Shown piece after piece: positions 34,661 through 47,093 of a DNA stretch of 64,000 nt (position 1 is its first letter; every line of letters begins with the position of its first letter). A program made the translations under genes and the position numbers. Below the pieces are notes generated by a model that ran no database searches, had not been told where the DNA came from, and saw only the letters and a list, made by a program, of their open reading frames with translations. The stretch is from Eucommia ulmoides (Eukaryota > Streptophyta > Magnoliopsida > Garryales > Eucommiaceae), in contig CM028328.1 in NCBI GenBank assembly GCA_016647705.1, forward strand, positions 36,990,501 to 37,054,500. The letters run 5' to 3'.

Positions 34661-35739
34661 GTTTTGACCTGCTTAAGGCATTTTGGACCTAATCTAAATG
34701 TATTTCTTATGGTGCATACTTCATACTCTATAGGATTCATGAGAAAAGATACTATGCTTAGGACATGACATACATCTCCTAGGGAACGGTGACCCGAGAT
34801 ATGCTTAGTATCAGACAGTCCTAATTTGAATGTGTGAAGACACCTTCTTATATTTTGGTAGTTTAATGTGATTTTGCACGATTGAAGTAGATTACTTCAT
34901 GTTACCCTAGAGGGTGAACCTTCGACAACTTCTTTTGGCAAAAGGATTATTATTTCTGACTTATCGAGGTAGATTTCTCGTACGTTATTTAAAGGTGAAT
35001 ATATTTGTGATTTGATTAGAGCAGATTTTAAGTACATTATCATGGATAAAATGGGTTTTTAGGATTTAATGTTTATACTCGAGGATTTATTGTATTAAGT
35101 GAAATAAGGATTCTTGTTTTCTCCTGCAGCTCGCTCTATATTCCGATTTTGCAAAATGTTTTTTTAGCCACTGAGCAAGCTAGCAATGCGCGGGATAGAA
35201 CAAGAACTCTTACACTGCTTATTATTCCCTTACTTGTCCTAGAAGTTTTATTTTGTCTACCTAATATGAAAATAATGTAAATAACTGTACAGAAGATAAA
35301 AACAAAATCTCTCTCCAAGATAAGTGTCCTAAGTAGAACAAGATTTTGATTATTCCTCTATCCTAGGCTCACTATATGTGGTTCACAAATTTTTCTTCTA
35401 GAGTATCCTAGAAAGATTTAGTTCCCAGACCTTCAAACCTCTGGCGTCTTTCTCGAGGGAATATCCATCGTTGGTTGGTGGTCCAAGCGAGGCGAGGTTC
35501 AAAGCTGGATCCCGGGGGAGAGACCCTTGGCCTTGCTTCTACTAACTCTTCTTTCTATCCTAAGGGTTTTCAGGGCTTAGTTCGGTATAGTGAAATCAGC
35601 TACATCAACCCTTAATGTTGGCCTTTCTATCCCTAAGAAGGTTACGGCAAGGGTTTTTCCATATGATATGCAATGCAAAGTGAGTGCTTGTGCTTTAGAG
35701 AAAGTATATAGGATATGTAACATAAATTTTAACTTAATT

Positions 35740-35862
35740 TTATTTATTTATTTTATTATTATTTATTATTATATTATTTATTTATTATTTATTATTATTT
35801 TCTTTATTATATTTTTTATTTATTCTTTATTATTTATTTATTACTATTTATTATTTTTTGGA
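35740..35862. repeat. TTA-rich low-complexity tract
   Basis: Irregular ttatttattatt units. The plus-strand open frame through it encodes only Ile/Tyr/Phe/Leu runs. Confidence 0.9.
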
Positions 35863-36161
35863 AGGGAATTAATTATGTTTTAAAAATCAAGGACGTATTT
35901 CTTGGGTTTTATTTAACTGTAAATATTAATTTAGACTCCGACTAGGCCTAACCCACTTGTGAGAGGTCTTCAACGGAGTCTCTAGTTGATGCACCCTGGA
36001 TTTTGATAGTGGAAGAAGTAGAAAATCAGGAAGAAGAGGAAAAAAGTTTTATTTCCTCCCTTTCTAAGTCGTCCAAATCCGTTCTTTTTAAAAATGATTT
36101 TTCAATGGCTTTTCTAGGCGTCCGTTTTGAAAAACTTCTTGGGCCGAGATTTTATGTTGAA

Positions 36162-36174
36162 AACGGAGTCGCCA
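36162..36174 (-). promoter_or_regulatory. Primer binding site of the Tat element
   Basis: TGGCGACTCCGTT on the minus strand directly after the LTR end. Ogre/Tat elements are known for a tRNA-Arg-like site beginning TGGCGACTC. Confidence 0.6.
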
Positions 36175-38918
36175 CCTAGAATAGGTTAAATGGTGCGCTA
36201 GGTCACCTAGAGTTTTATAAATTCATTTTTATTTTAAAATGACCCGTGTTTTAACTTCAATAGGGCTGTGTACTAGAGATATTCTTAAAGTTCGGGGGTT
36301 GGTTATACCCGAGGAAGGTTTTACGCCCCCTATGATAGATGTTCCTAAATGGTACCTTAGTCTAAATGAATATTCAATGTTAAATATTACCCGAGTAACT
36401 TTCTTTGATTTCATTCAACAAAAAACTAATTCCCTTTTTAAAGTTTTTTCTTCGTTTTATGTACTTTATCATGATGAAAGCAGTAAAGTTTATCTATTAT
36501 GTAACTAAAACTAGAAATGAAAATATTTTTTGTGTTTTTTAACATAATGAAAGTCGTAAATACTATACTATACTATACTATTCTAGGCAACGACAACCCA
36601 ATAGCAGTTAAGAGACATGAATATAAATATGCAAGCTATATGTAATGCAAAGTAAGACTAAATTATTTGGATATGCGACCGAACCCGCATGTGGGTTGCC
36701 TACGTATCTCGGATTAATGAGAATCTAATCTTTACGTAGTTCGTTTGTGTTAGGTTAAACTATGTGATTTTATGTTATTAAAGGTGTGACCGAACGCTTA
36801 TGGGTTACCTACGTACTTTGGGGGGTAACCAAATATCAGGTCATCACGTAGTTCATTCAGTTTGTTTTCATGTGTTCTTGACATGATCTTGAACAATTTT
36901 AACATAGTATGATGATCTTGACATGTTTTATATGTTATTGTCTAGATTACTTGTTATACATGCTATATATATGAAATTTAAGTATGAATACTAAATGATC
37001 ATACTATGTACAAACATGATATGCATATTTAAGCCAAGATTAAAGGGTGTTTCAAGAATACATACCTACTTAGGGGATGTGGTCTTCCCTAAGTGATTAC
37101 CTCCCTTTCCTCTTTAATCTTCTTGGTTTGAACTTGATCGATTGCCGTTGAATTTTTGAGTTCTTGTTCCAAGAACCTCAAGAACACCTACTTAGGGGAA
37201 GTAGTCTTCCCTAAGTGATTACCTCTCATTCCTCCTTGCTCTTCTTAACTTGGTGTTGATCGATGACTGTCTTCTTCTTGATTTCTTGCTCCAAGAACCT
37301 CAAGAACACCCTTTGAGATCGGATTTCAGCAGAACAATGGTATATTATTCAAGATAATTACTTCAGAGGCCTGGGACCCGAGAGAGATGCTTAAGTTTAG
37401 ATATAGAGGCTAGGCCTTCAATACTTGAAATTTATGAAAACAACCCTTCTATTTATAGGCCTGGGATGCCTACTCATTAATTATGGTCAGGATCTAGCCT
37501 ACTCCTTAGGTAGTGTTTGGCCTTAGGGACTTGGTCTCTTGTTTTGGTCTTGTTGAGCTTTAGACAAATTTTGAGTGGAATGGAAGATTCTTTGAGATTT
37601 GGTAATGATTGGAAATCATTACCAATTATTACCTTTCGTCTAATTATATGGGTTTCACATGGGTGCATTAATGTCTTGATATGACACTTCCGGTTTAGTT
37701 TTGGGGCTAAGTACTGGTTAGTTTCACTATTTCGGTTTAGTTGACATTAAAGCTTTCTAGGTGCATTGTATCTAGTATTTAAGTGTCCGTTTGAATTTAA
37801 TTCTCCACAATGATTCATTTCTTGGTGATCACTCCTTTGGTTGGATTCGGATCGAATCGGGTTAACATGCCTAGTAACTGCTGGTTGGTTTTCAAGTTTC
37901 CTAGTTACCTCTAGATATTTTGGTGACAATATCTAGGTTAAATGTATCCACTCCTTCCATGCCATACTTAATAATTTAATGCTTGATCGTATCTTCATTT
38001 AGTGCAATGGCTAGGTAGCAAACCAATTCGGTTTGGTTTTTGGTAACGGGTAATCACGTTTCAAGGTTTTCAGTTAACTCTAAGATATTTTTATCAAAAT
38101 GTCTAGATACCTTGCACATGGCCTATCCATGTCATCCCAAGAATTTAATTATTGATGGTATGTGCATTTAATTCTCATTAAATACCTAACTTAGGCGGCA
38201 AACCGAATCTGTTTAGTTCCGATAATAGTTGGTCACATCCTAAGTGTCTTGGTTTCCCTTCCTTAGATATTTGTAGGAAACTTATTAGAAGGTTATTTGG
38301 TCTCTTAAAGGATAATTTTTGGTCCTTTTAAGGATGTTTAGGCCCTTGATTCATTGGGCCTAGGATGGTTTGTCAAGACAACTTGGTTTTGGTGTAAATC
38401 CAAACCAAGCCCAAGTCCTTAATCACCTTGGTGATTTATGGGTTGTCATGACCTTTACAAGCCTTGATTAAGGTCTCTTGTATTGTTTATTTGTGGTATT
38501 TGATATAATATTAAAAATTGAAATAATTATGTTCGGTACTAAACTAACAAGATTCAGTGATTGTAAATGTTTCAAGATCAGGGTAGGTAACCAGAGTAAT
38601 TTGTTTGAAATATCCTATAATTTAAGGGTAGTGGATAATTTTTATATATACTAAAGATTATTTAATGAAAATAAAACTTTAATAAATTCATTTTAGACCC
38701 CCTTAAATTATGAGATTTTCGAGATTGACCCGAATCTTTTACTTAACTGTATCAAATTTAACATTTTTTGTATTTTTTATCATGTTTTTGGGTATTTTTG
38801 TATATCATACAGTGTGATCTTAGGTAGAAATTCATTCCCATTAAACATAAGTTTAAAATTTATCTGAACTTGTACTTAATTTGACACTGATTGGGCGGAA
38901 CAAAATGCAGTGTCTACA
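36175..38918 (-). repeat. LTR of the inverted Tat element
   Basis: Starts TGTAGACACTGCATTTTG at 38918 on the minus strand. TATA box at 37457-37451. A doubled block with cacttagggaagac and cccctaagtaggt occurs near 37075-37110 and 37190-37220. It aligns along its length with 6670-9548 and 24125-24655 in the opposite direction. Confidence 0.75.
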
Positions 38919-39670
38919 CCAGGTCATTAGTCACTCGAATTTTGGCACTAAATAAGGACATGATTTGTTAGAAATCTAGTTAGTCAACCGACCATCACCA
39001 ATATATACCTACCAGGATAGGGTTTTTTCTTCATTTTTGCCTATTTTCTTTAAGATTTCTTTGGTTCTTCAAGGGTCAATCACTATATACGCCTAGTTCT
39101 TTGCAAGAACTCTATACACGAAATTAGATCTAGTTATTTTGGGAAGAAACTTTTTTCGCATGGAGGATAAGTGCTCGGATCTCAAGATTTTTCTCTCTTC
39201 ATCTTGGTAAATCTTCCAGACATCCTTGGTATTCTTAAAATCTTAAATAGATATTCATATTCTTGTTTGGAATGGTGCCACATCTAAGAGAAAGCTCTAG
39301 TAAGTCATGTGACAAGAAAAAATTCCTAAAACTTGCAAACCAATCAAGTGCCAAAATGATTTTAGTAAAATAAAATTAGTTTGGGCTAAAACTATAGATT
39401 TTGATGAACTTTCTTGTGGTGGAATTGATATTATGTCAAAATTCAAAAGAATGAGATGGAATAAGTTCTTGATTAAAAGTAAACCTTCTTTTAGTTATTG
39501 GCTAAGAATGCTTTATAAGGAGAGCAATGTGTTATGATTATATTGAAAAAAATTTGATAAATGTTTTTGGTTCTCATAAAGGTGTTTAACGAGTTAAAAC
39601 TTTGTCCTCAGATTTAGGGGGAGCGTGGTTACATTTTTTATTGAGAAAATATCAAAGTTAATTGTCGTCA

Positions 39671-39684
39671 CAAAAAAGGGAAAG
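39671..39684 (+). promoter_or_regulatory. Polypurine tract before LTR copy C
   Basis: caaaaaagggaaag, immediately before the LTR start. It fixes the LTR's left edge and its orientation. Confidence 0.65.
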
Positions 39685-39686
39685 AT

Positions 39687-41955
39687 TATTGAATCTAATA
39701 TTTTGATAGACAATTAAATGTTCATGTTTTATAGAATTAATAGTTTTATTGAGTGATTTCAGATTAGACGTTTCATATGTTTAAATGAGAAAAAGAATGA
39801 GTAAAAAAGATAAATCATTGAAAATTTACAAGACGAAGAATTTATGAGGCGATCATTGAAGATTTATAAGGAATTTATGAAGAAATTCAAGATGAATGCA
39901 AAGTGAAGACAATGAAAATTTTTAGAGCATTGAATACATTGAAGCCTTTTTAGGTAAAACAACTAATTACTTCACGCTCTTAATGCAACTCGAATTAGGA
40001 TCATGAACGACACTTTAAAATGAATAAACTTATATGTGTTATGGTAAGAAGTAATAAGTTTAAGATCCTACATGGTTTTTATAAAGTGTTAACATCATAA
40101 AAATATTTTTGATAAAGTGTTTAAATGAGAAAATATTTTTAATAGGTAAAATAATGGGATTTCTGATTAATTTGGTTAGTCGACGAAATAGGTCGGTTGA
40201 CTAATGAAAACAGTAGCTTGAATGGGTTAAAAGGATGAACCTACTGACCAATTTGGTCAATCGACAAGAGAGGTCAATAGACTAATGAATTCAGTAGCTT
40301 AAACCAAGGAAAATGGAGAAACCCAATGGACCGGTCGATCAACCAAAAGATGGCAGTGTAACGATCAGAAAACTGACCGTTGCGGGGATCTTCAACCGAA
40401 TTGAGGCCGGTCGACTGACATTGACTGATAGTCAATGTTGACTATTTCAGTATCTTGATCCAAATCCCATGGTTTTGAATGTTTGAAAGTGAGATTTTTC
40501 AGGGATTTGAGTATTTTGCTATGATATATCATATATAGCTAAGATCCTATCAATTTAGCCCATGTATTAATTTATTCTTTGAATTAAATTGGTAAAATTA
40601 CTTTTTATCTGTAAGTGTTTTGAATATATCACTAAGATCCTATCAATTTGGTCAATATATTAATTTATTCTTTGAATTAAAATAGTAAAATTGCTTCTAT
40701 CTTTAAGTGTTTTGAATCTAAAAAGTTTTGGGGACCAAATTGAGTTTTTCTAAAAGATATTTTAAATGAAATACACCTATTTTGATAAAATATGATATAT
40801 GGAGTCTTAAAGTGACATTTTAGGCCTTATAATTTGAAAAAACTAGCCATTATAGGCTTAGTTAGAATTCTATTTAAGTATACCTGCGTTTTCAACTTTA
40901 ATCAATCAAGAACAATCAACCTTTGCTATTAAAAGAGAGTGGCCTTAGATTGAGATATTTTTAAGATAGTTATTTTAAAGAGTTATCGATCAAGGTGTGA
41001 AAATGTTTTCTTTGCGGGTCTTTATTCTACAACTGAGCTATCGTCATTGTTTTCAAGAAATCTCGATGAGATATTTCTAGGTTAATTAAATTGTTTTTTT
41101 TAGATTATCTATTTGATTACTTGGAATAATTATTTTAGAAATCGTTTTCTTGTTTAAAAATCTTGCATATCTTAAGAACTGATTTTTTCATGTGAAATCT
41201 GATTAAATATTATTTGTATTTTAAATTGATTAAATTAGATTTATTCCTTACGTAATTCTACCATATAGTTTTTGGGATATTAGTTGAGTATAATTGTTTT
41301 GAGGTGGTAAAAGCTTATGTGGAAAGAAACTTGTGAACTTTTTGTATTTGTAAGTTTGAGTGGATTAGACATATTTGGGACGGTATCGAATTAGAGTAGT
41401 TAAGGTTAATCTTTAGCCTATGAAAAATATTAGGGTTTGATCTTTAACCTTTGAAAAAGATTAGGTTTGATCTTTAACCTTTTCAAATGATTAGATTTTG
41501 ATTTTTCCTATAAGATAATTAGGTTAGTCTTTAACCTGAAAAAGATAAGATTCAACCTAAACCTGTAAAAAGGATAAATTTAATAGTGTGAGAGTATAAA
41601 GGTTTCATTATGTGCTTGTGAAAAGAATTATGTTAATAATGAATCTGTGAAAAGGATTGTAAGGATTTGGTTCTTACATGGGAAAAGAATTAGGAGATTA
41701 ATGGATTGCGAAAGCTCTGTGGAGTTAGGGGACTGGACGTAGATAAGAGTAGCTTACCGAAAAAGAATAAATTGTTGTGTGCTGCTTTATTATTTTCTAT
41801 AGTTTGGATGTGCACTTAATTAAATATATTTACGCGGCATAACAAAATAATAATCAATTAGAAAAATTGATAACTTGTTTGTTTAAAGATTTAATTGTTT
41901 AAATTCTTATCACTGCATAATTCATCCCCCTCTTGAGATGATCTGTGGGCCAACA
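39687..41955 (+). repeat. SIRE-type 3' LTR, copy C
   Basis: 2.27 kb. Shares with copies A and B the start (ATTTTGATRGACAATTA), a palindrome zone with gtcgac/ggtcgatc repeats (40180-40440), the promoter-like ttaagtatacctgcg near 40874, and the end zone with tagcttaccg and the ttgtgtgctgc phrase. Followed by atctt, whose partner is lost. Confidence 0.7.
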
Positions 41956-42600
41956 ATCTTTAAAAAAAAAAAAAAAAATTGTCTTCTTGTGAGAAAAACA
42001 TTTTTGAAGAGAAAAATAATTTTTTATAAAAATGAAATTTTTATTTTTAAAATGGAAAATATTTGAGAAAATATATATTTTTAGGAAACAAATTGTCTTT
42101 TTGTAAAGAAAACAATTATGAGAAGGAAGAAACATTTTTATGGAAGTTTTGTCTTCTTGTGAAGAAAGACATTTATTAAGAAATTTTTGTCTTCTTGGAA
42201 AGAGGACATTTATTTTAAGAAAAAATAAAAATAATATATCTATATATATATATATAAATTTAGAAAAATTTTAGTTTTGAAAAAGAAACGAAATTTTATG
42301 GAGAGAAAACATTTTTTAAAAAAGAAAGGGCAAAAAAATAATTTATATTTTTTTTTTAGAAAAAACACTTTATTTTTTTGGGAAGAAAGAAATATTTAAA
42401 GTTTTATTTAAATAAAATTTTTAGATAAAATCTTTTTTGAGTTTTCTAAGATAAAGAAAAATATTTTTATTTTTAGGGAAAAGAACTTCTTTGAAGTAAG
42501 GAAAAAAAATAATTTTTTTTTGAAGTGTCATTTGTTTTGAAAGAAAACAATGAGACTTGATTTTTTATTTTTAACCAAAATGAAAAAAAAATAATTTTCG
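41956..42600. repeat. Degenerate repeat with gtcttcttgtgaagaaa units
   Basis: The phrase attgtcttcttgtgaga and relatives recur near 41979, 42090, 42149 and 42188 among A/T runs. On the minus strand it reads as the internal part of the LTR-like block that starts at 44405. Confidence 0.6.
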
Positions 42601-42846
42601 AAGTGTCATTTGTTTAGGAAAAAACTAAAATTATTTGGAGGAAAGATTTCCCTAAACTCTTACTTATAGTTTCTTACAAAATGAGAAACCTAACATAATG
42701 TATGGAAAATCTTCCCTTATGATTTTTAGTTTTGGTAAAACTTCTTTTTTTATTTTTTTTACTTTTTTTTTTTATTTGTTTTTTTCATTTTTGATATTTA
42801 AGCAAGGTAAGATAGTGAATACAAGTACATATGTATGTATATAATA

Positions 42847-42881
<35 letters not shown>

Positions 42882-44405
42882 TATATATATATATATGATG
42901 TTTCAGTTCAAACCATAGCTAAGTAAGGAGAAATATTTCTGAAGGAGATGGCACTGTAAGAAATAGAGGGTATCCTTTTATTCTATCTTTTAGCATAAGC
43001 AGAACTTGACTGATGTAGGTATAATATAAGTATAATGCTAGTCCAAGGACTCGAGTAACAAAAAAAAATACAGGAAAAATAAAGCGTGGAAAGGCGTTGA
43101 GCAGAAAAGTAAATAAGGAAAAAGTAAATGGTAAAAAAAAAAGTAACCGTTTTGAAATGCTCACTAGGAACATACTCTTAGGTTTTGTTTGATTTTAGGC
43201 CTGATCCTTTGTGTTATCAGGAAAGTTTTGAAAGACGTACCTTAGCTCAAGTAAGAGTTTTCTCTTTTCTTCTTCTTCTTCTCTTCCTTTTTTTTCTTCT
43301 CCTTCTTCTTCCTCTTTATTTTCTCTCTTTTCTTGTTTTGTTTTTGACCTCTTTTTGTGAGGGTTTTAGAAATATTTTTTGATTTTATTTTAGAGCTTTA
43401 GAGAGCATTTAAGAGAAAACAAGATAGTTTTTAGATAGATAAAGAGTCTTGCAAGAGTTCTTGGGAGCAACCTAGTAAGTGAGTTGTGAATTTGCCTATG
43501 AAAATGGATGGACTTGCTCCTATTTATAGGCTTAGCTTGGAAACCCGCCATATTAAGTCTTAGTATAAGTGGTAATGGCTTAGGATAATGATTATGGAAT
43601 TTTTTAGACCCTCCTAATTTGGGTATGGATTGCTTGGCTTGCTTAACTCACCCCCTGAAGTCTTACCATAAGTGGGAAAGACTAGGCTATGGCATGATTA
43701 TTGCCTTTTTAGACCCCTAATTTGGGAATTGAGTGTTGAATCTTCATTTTTTACCAAATAAAGTTATACCTCTAATGGAAATGTCTTGGGGGATTCCCTA
43801 GAAGATTAGGGATGCTCCAATTTAGAATTCCAAAGCTCCGTCTTATTCCCGAGAGGTATACATAAAGTGAAATTTGTGATTTGGGCACTTTTTTGTCAAT
43901 TACATGTAACTTTTTTCTTAAAATTGAAATGAAAAAAGTGAAATTAAGCTATCAAAATTAATATTGGAAAGTTCAATTTTGAAAAATAAAATAGTTTTGG
44001 CTGTCAATCTGACAAAATGGGCGAAAAATACAGGTTTTGGACTAAAATGAAAAGTAGATGTCAAAACCGAAATGTCTTAAAATTAAAGGGTAGAAACCAA
44101 AATTAAATATATTAAAAGTGATATCCCATGAAAATCCACTTTCAATTTGATCAATTTGGCCCAGAATCAACTTTTAGAAATTTTAATTTTGCCCGAAACT
44201 ATAATTTTTGACAGAATTCACCAGAATTGTCGATTTTATTTTTTTTTGGTTTTTCTTTAACTAAACATTATGAAAAATTAAAAAATGAAATCTAAAGTAA
44301 AAAATCGTCCAATCAAGTATTGACATAAAAATTTTCAAAATTTTACTTTAAACCTGAAACTTTTTTTCATTCCAAAATTAGGCGAGTCAAAATGCGGTGT
44401 TTACA
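42600..44405 (-). repeat. LTR-like block, minus strand
   Basis: On the minus strand it starts TGTAAACACCGCATTTTGAC at 44405, the same kind of start as the Tat-type LTR at 38918. A TATA box (tataaata) is present at 43528-43521 with downstream CA-rich text. The rest is not homologous to the other Tat LTRs, so it is a different family, perhaps of the same lineage. The downstream end and the element interior are not resolved. No coding sequence was recognised; plus-strand frames in the TTC/CTT-rich part near 43265-43350 are artefacts. Confidence 0.45.
42849..42880. repeat. (GT)n microsatellite
   Basis: Sixteen GT dinucleotides followed by a short (TA)n. Confidence 0.95.
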
Positions 44406-44891
44406 CATAATAAAAAAATATTTTATGTTAATTATGGACATGCATCTAGTACCACTTGAAGGAACTGGATGTTAAAAACACTAGATTGCGCAAAAAAATA
44501 TTAAAAAAATCACATTTAGTATACATATTCCTTAAAGTTGGGTATATCCATATTAACATAAAACAAATCTAAACAATAAAGATTAAATCGTAGTTAAGAA
44601 ATATACATCATCCGGTGCTTCCATCTAAAGGCCGGTATTTCCTGAGGCATGATTTCAGAGGACTCTTCCAGGAGCAGCTAGATTTGAATCCAATTTGGTA
44701 ATCAAGAACAATTCGCCTTAAAGAAACACAAGCGTCTTACCTCTAATAATATCCACACGAGAAACTTACTAAGGATATTGTTATTGAGATCTCCAAGAAT
44801 CTGATTCTAATATGAAGAAATTAAGGTAATTCTGTTTTTATTCTAGTAGGTAGTAAGAATCATAATAGTATTATAATGATGAAATATAGGG
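44406..44891 (-). other. Older non-coding repeat, segment 1
   Basis: No gene. It continues at 47099 after the solo LTR and appears to be the far part of a minus-strand LTR-like unit whose TATA box (tataaatagg) lies at about 47170-47160. Confidence 0.4.
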
Positions 44892-47093
44892 TGTTGGCCC
44901 AATGAGCTACCCAAGAAGGGGATGAATTGGGTAGTTATAAAAATTTAAACAAATTTCTTATCTTTCAACACTTATTAAATCGAATAATCAATTTATCTTA
45001 AATCAATTATTTATCTTTATAACGCAGCGAATAAGTGTATTTAATCTAGATGCACACCCAAACAATAAAAATATAAATAATGTAAATCAATGCAATACAC
45101 AAAGATATATCCTGGTTCACCAAGTTCATCTTGGCTAATCCAGTCCTCCGAGCCCTAAGAAGATTCGCACCCACTACACCATTTGATCCCTTTAATAGGT
45201 AGGAACCAAACCCTTACAATTATTCTTTTCACCGGTTCAGAATCAACCTTCACAGTTCCTTTTTCACAAGCCTAGGAAGAACCTTATCTTTTTGCAGGCT
45301 AAAGATTAACCTACTTATTTTACCAGGCTAAGAATCAAATCTCACCAAAATACTCCAAGTATCCTTTTCACCGGTAAGGATGAAATCGTTACAATTCACT
45401 CAAAAGTAATTTTAATCAGGAAGAATCAAGCCTAATTCTTTTCAAGAGAAAAAAATAACCTAACTTTTTTATCCACTAGGTAAATATCAAAACTCAATAT
45501 TTTTCCCAGAAAAGATTGAAACCCAAGTTACCCCTGACTAGATACTCCCAATAGTATTTAATTCGCACAAACTTACCAAATACAAAAATCAATGAGTTTC
45601 TTCCCACTCGGAGCTTCTACCACCTCAAATTAATTAAACTCAATTAATGTCTCGATAATTACTAGTGATAGAAATTAAGTGAGGAATTCAATATCTGATT
45701 TTAAAAAATATGGATAGCACAGAATTAATCACGTAATCAGATAATCACAGAAATCGTTTTAAAAATATTTTTATACTCTTTAAAATTCAATAACTATTTT
45801 ACAACAATCTTATCAACCAAGCAAATATAATAATATCAAATCACAATAAGAAATAATAATTTGGAAAGATCTCACTGGAATAACACCAAAGAATGTAAAT
45901 AAAATCGCTAGGCAACTCAAATCGGTGAGCCAATTCAACAATTAGCTTTTTAGATCAAGAACGCAACACAATATATCTCTCAAATAAATCTTAATAGAAT
46001 GATAACTCTTAGAATTGCTTAGGAACTGATAGTTCTTGATGTATCATGATCAATTTTCGCAGGTCTATTTAAACTAATTTGAAATAAGCTCTCTAACGGC
46101 TAGTTTTTACGTGATAAGACTTTAAAGAGCACTTATAGACCCCATATAACATAACCATTCAATTATAATGTATTTCACTCAAATATAGTTTTTAAACTTT
46201 CAATTAAGTCCTCAAATCATTTCTCAGTTTCAAATCGAATAAATAGGAAATATTTAATGAACCAATTTGAGATTAAATGATTGTGATTACAGGTGTAGAA
46301 ACGTTAAGCCCCATTTTAACTATGATTCAATCTTATTTTTGAAAAACTCAAAACAAAAAAGTCGTATCTCTATTTCTACGCTTTCCAGATAATTTTGAAT
46401 CACCTCAATCGGAGTTCGGATGAGAATATTTTTGGCCAAAATATGAACAGGTGCACAAGCCCAGTCGGTTGACCGACGGATTCAGAGAGTTTTCCCATCC
46501 AAAACACGCCACGGTCGGTTGACCGACCCTTACATGGTCAGTTGACCAATCAATTCAGAGAGTTTAACCTTTTTCAGCCCAATGCCAATCGGTTGGGCTG
46601 CCAATCGGTTGACTGATCTGATACCCTTCAGTTGATTGATCACTGTTGGAACCTCTCATTTTCAACTAATTTCAACTCCAAACTTTATCGTTTTAATCCC
46701 GTTAACCAATTTATTTTCTCAACTAACACAATTGACACTAATATTCAATTTTAAATACTAATCTTGCTTAAGTCAATTTTCATTTTTCAATTTCACATTA
46801 GAGCAAATAATTTAACAATTACTATGTCCTTAATTTTAAACAAACATAAATATAAATTATTTTTATGTCGTGTTTGATCCCAATCGAGATACGTTAAGAG
46901 TAAAATAGATTTAAGTTGTTTTCACTTAGATTCTTTAGAATCTTCAATCTCTTAATGTTCATCTCTGCATCCTTCAAAATTACTTCATGATTTGATCTTG
47001 AATGAAACTCTTTAAACTGAAACACTCAATAAAAATGTTAGTTCCACAAAAAGTATCAACACATAATTGTCCATCAAAATCCCGGGATCAACA
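44892..47093 (-). mobile_element. Solo LTR, SIRE/copia-like family, copy B
   Basis: On the minus strand it starts TGTTGATCCCGGG at 47093 and ends GGGCCAACA at 44892. The flanks tagg(g) and tagg(a) form a 4-of-5 target duplication. It is 2.2 kb long with no internal domain. The palindrome zone is at 46460-46640 with ggtcggttgaccgacc-type arms and two cagagagttt phrases. This is the best-kept copy and defines the ends of the family. Confidence 0.78.

Larger units (their letters stand above)
33487..36161 (-). other. Leader of the inverted Tat element
   Basis: Mostly non-coding. Contains a (T/A)n tract at 34017-34046, a degenerate tandem repeat at 34140-34660, and a TTA-rich tract at 35740-35860. 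Small open frames here (for example on the minus strand at 34407-34655) follow the repeat and are not supported as genes. A first frame before gag, as known in Ogre, cannot be confirmed. Confidence 0.5.
32893..38918 (-). mobile_element. Tat/Ogre-lineage element, 5' part, inverted
   Basis: On the minus strand: LTR from 38918 to about 36175, primer site at 36174-36162, leader to about 33490, gag C-terminal part to 32893. The gag identifies the lineage. The LTR matches the split LTR at 6670-24655. Pol, the 3' LTR and a target duplication were not found, so this is a truncated fossil. The side beyond 38918 is the interior of a different (SIRE-type) element, so the two elements abut there. Confidence 0.75.
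38919..41955 (+). mobile_element. 3' part of a SIRE-type element with its 3' LTR, copy C
   Basis: 39687-41955 is an LTR of the same family as 21995-24119 and 44892-47093, ending GGGCCAACA. Before it lies a purine-rich tract (39671-39684) in the setting attgtcgtcac-aaaaaaggg, the usual end of SIRE-type copia elements. 38919-39686 is internal sequence. A plus-strand stretch near 39440-39530 resembles the env-like frame of such elements. The 5' part is absent where the Tat element abuts at 38918. Broken. Confidence 0.65.

Noticed and set aside
35590-35883. Plus-strand 97-residue hydrophobic frame
   Set aside because: Its hydrophobic half is the TTA-rich low-complexity tract.
43185-43382. Plus-strand Leu/Phe-rich frame as a signal or membrane peptide
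   Set aside because: Comes from a TTC/CTT-rich stretch of an LTR-like block that is read on the other strand.
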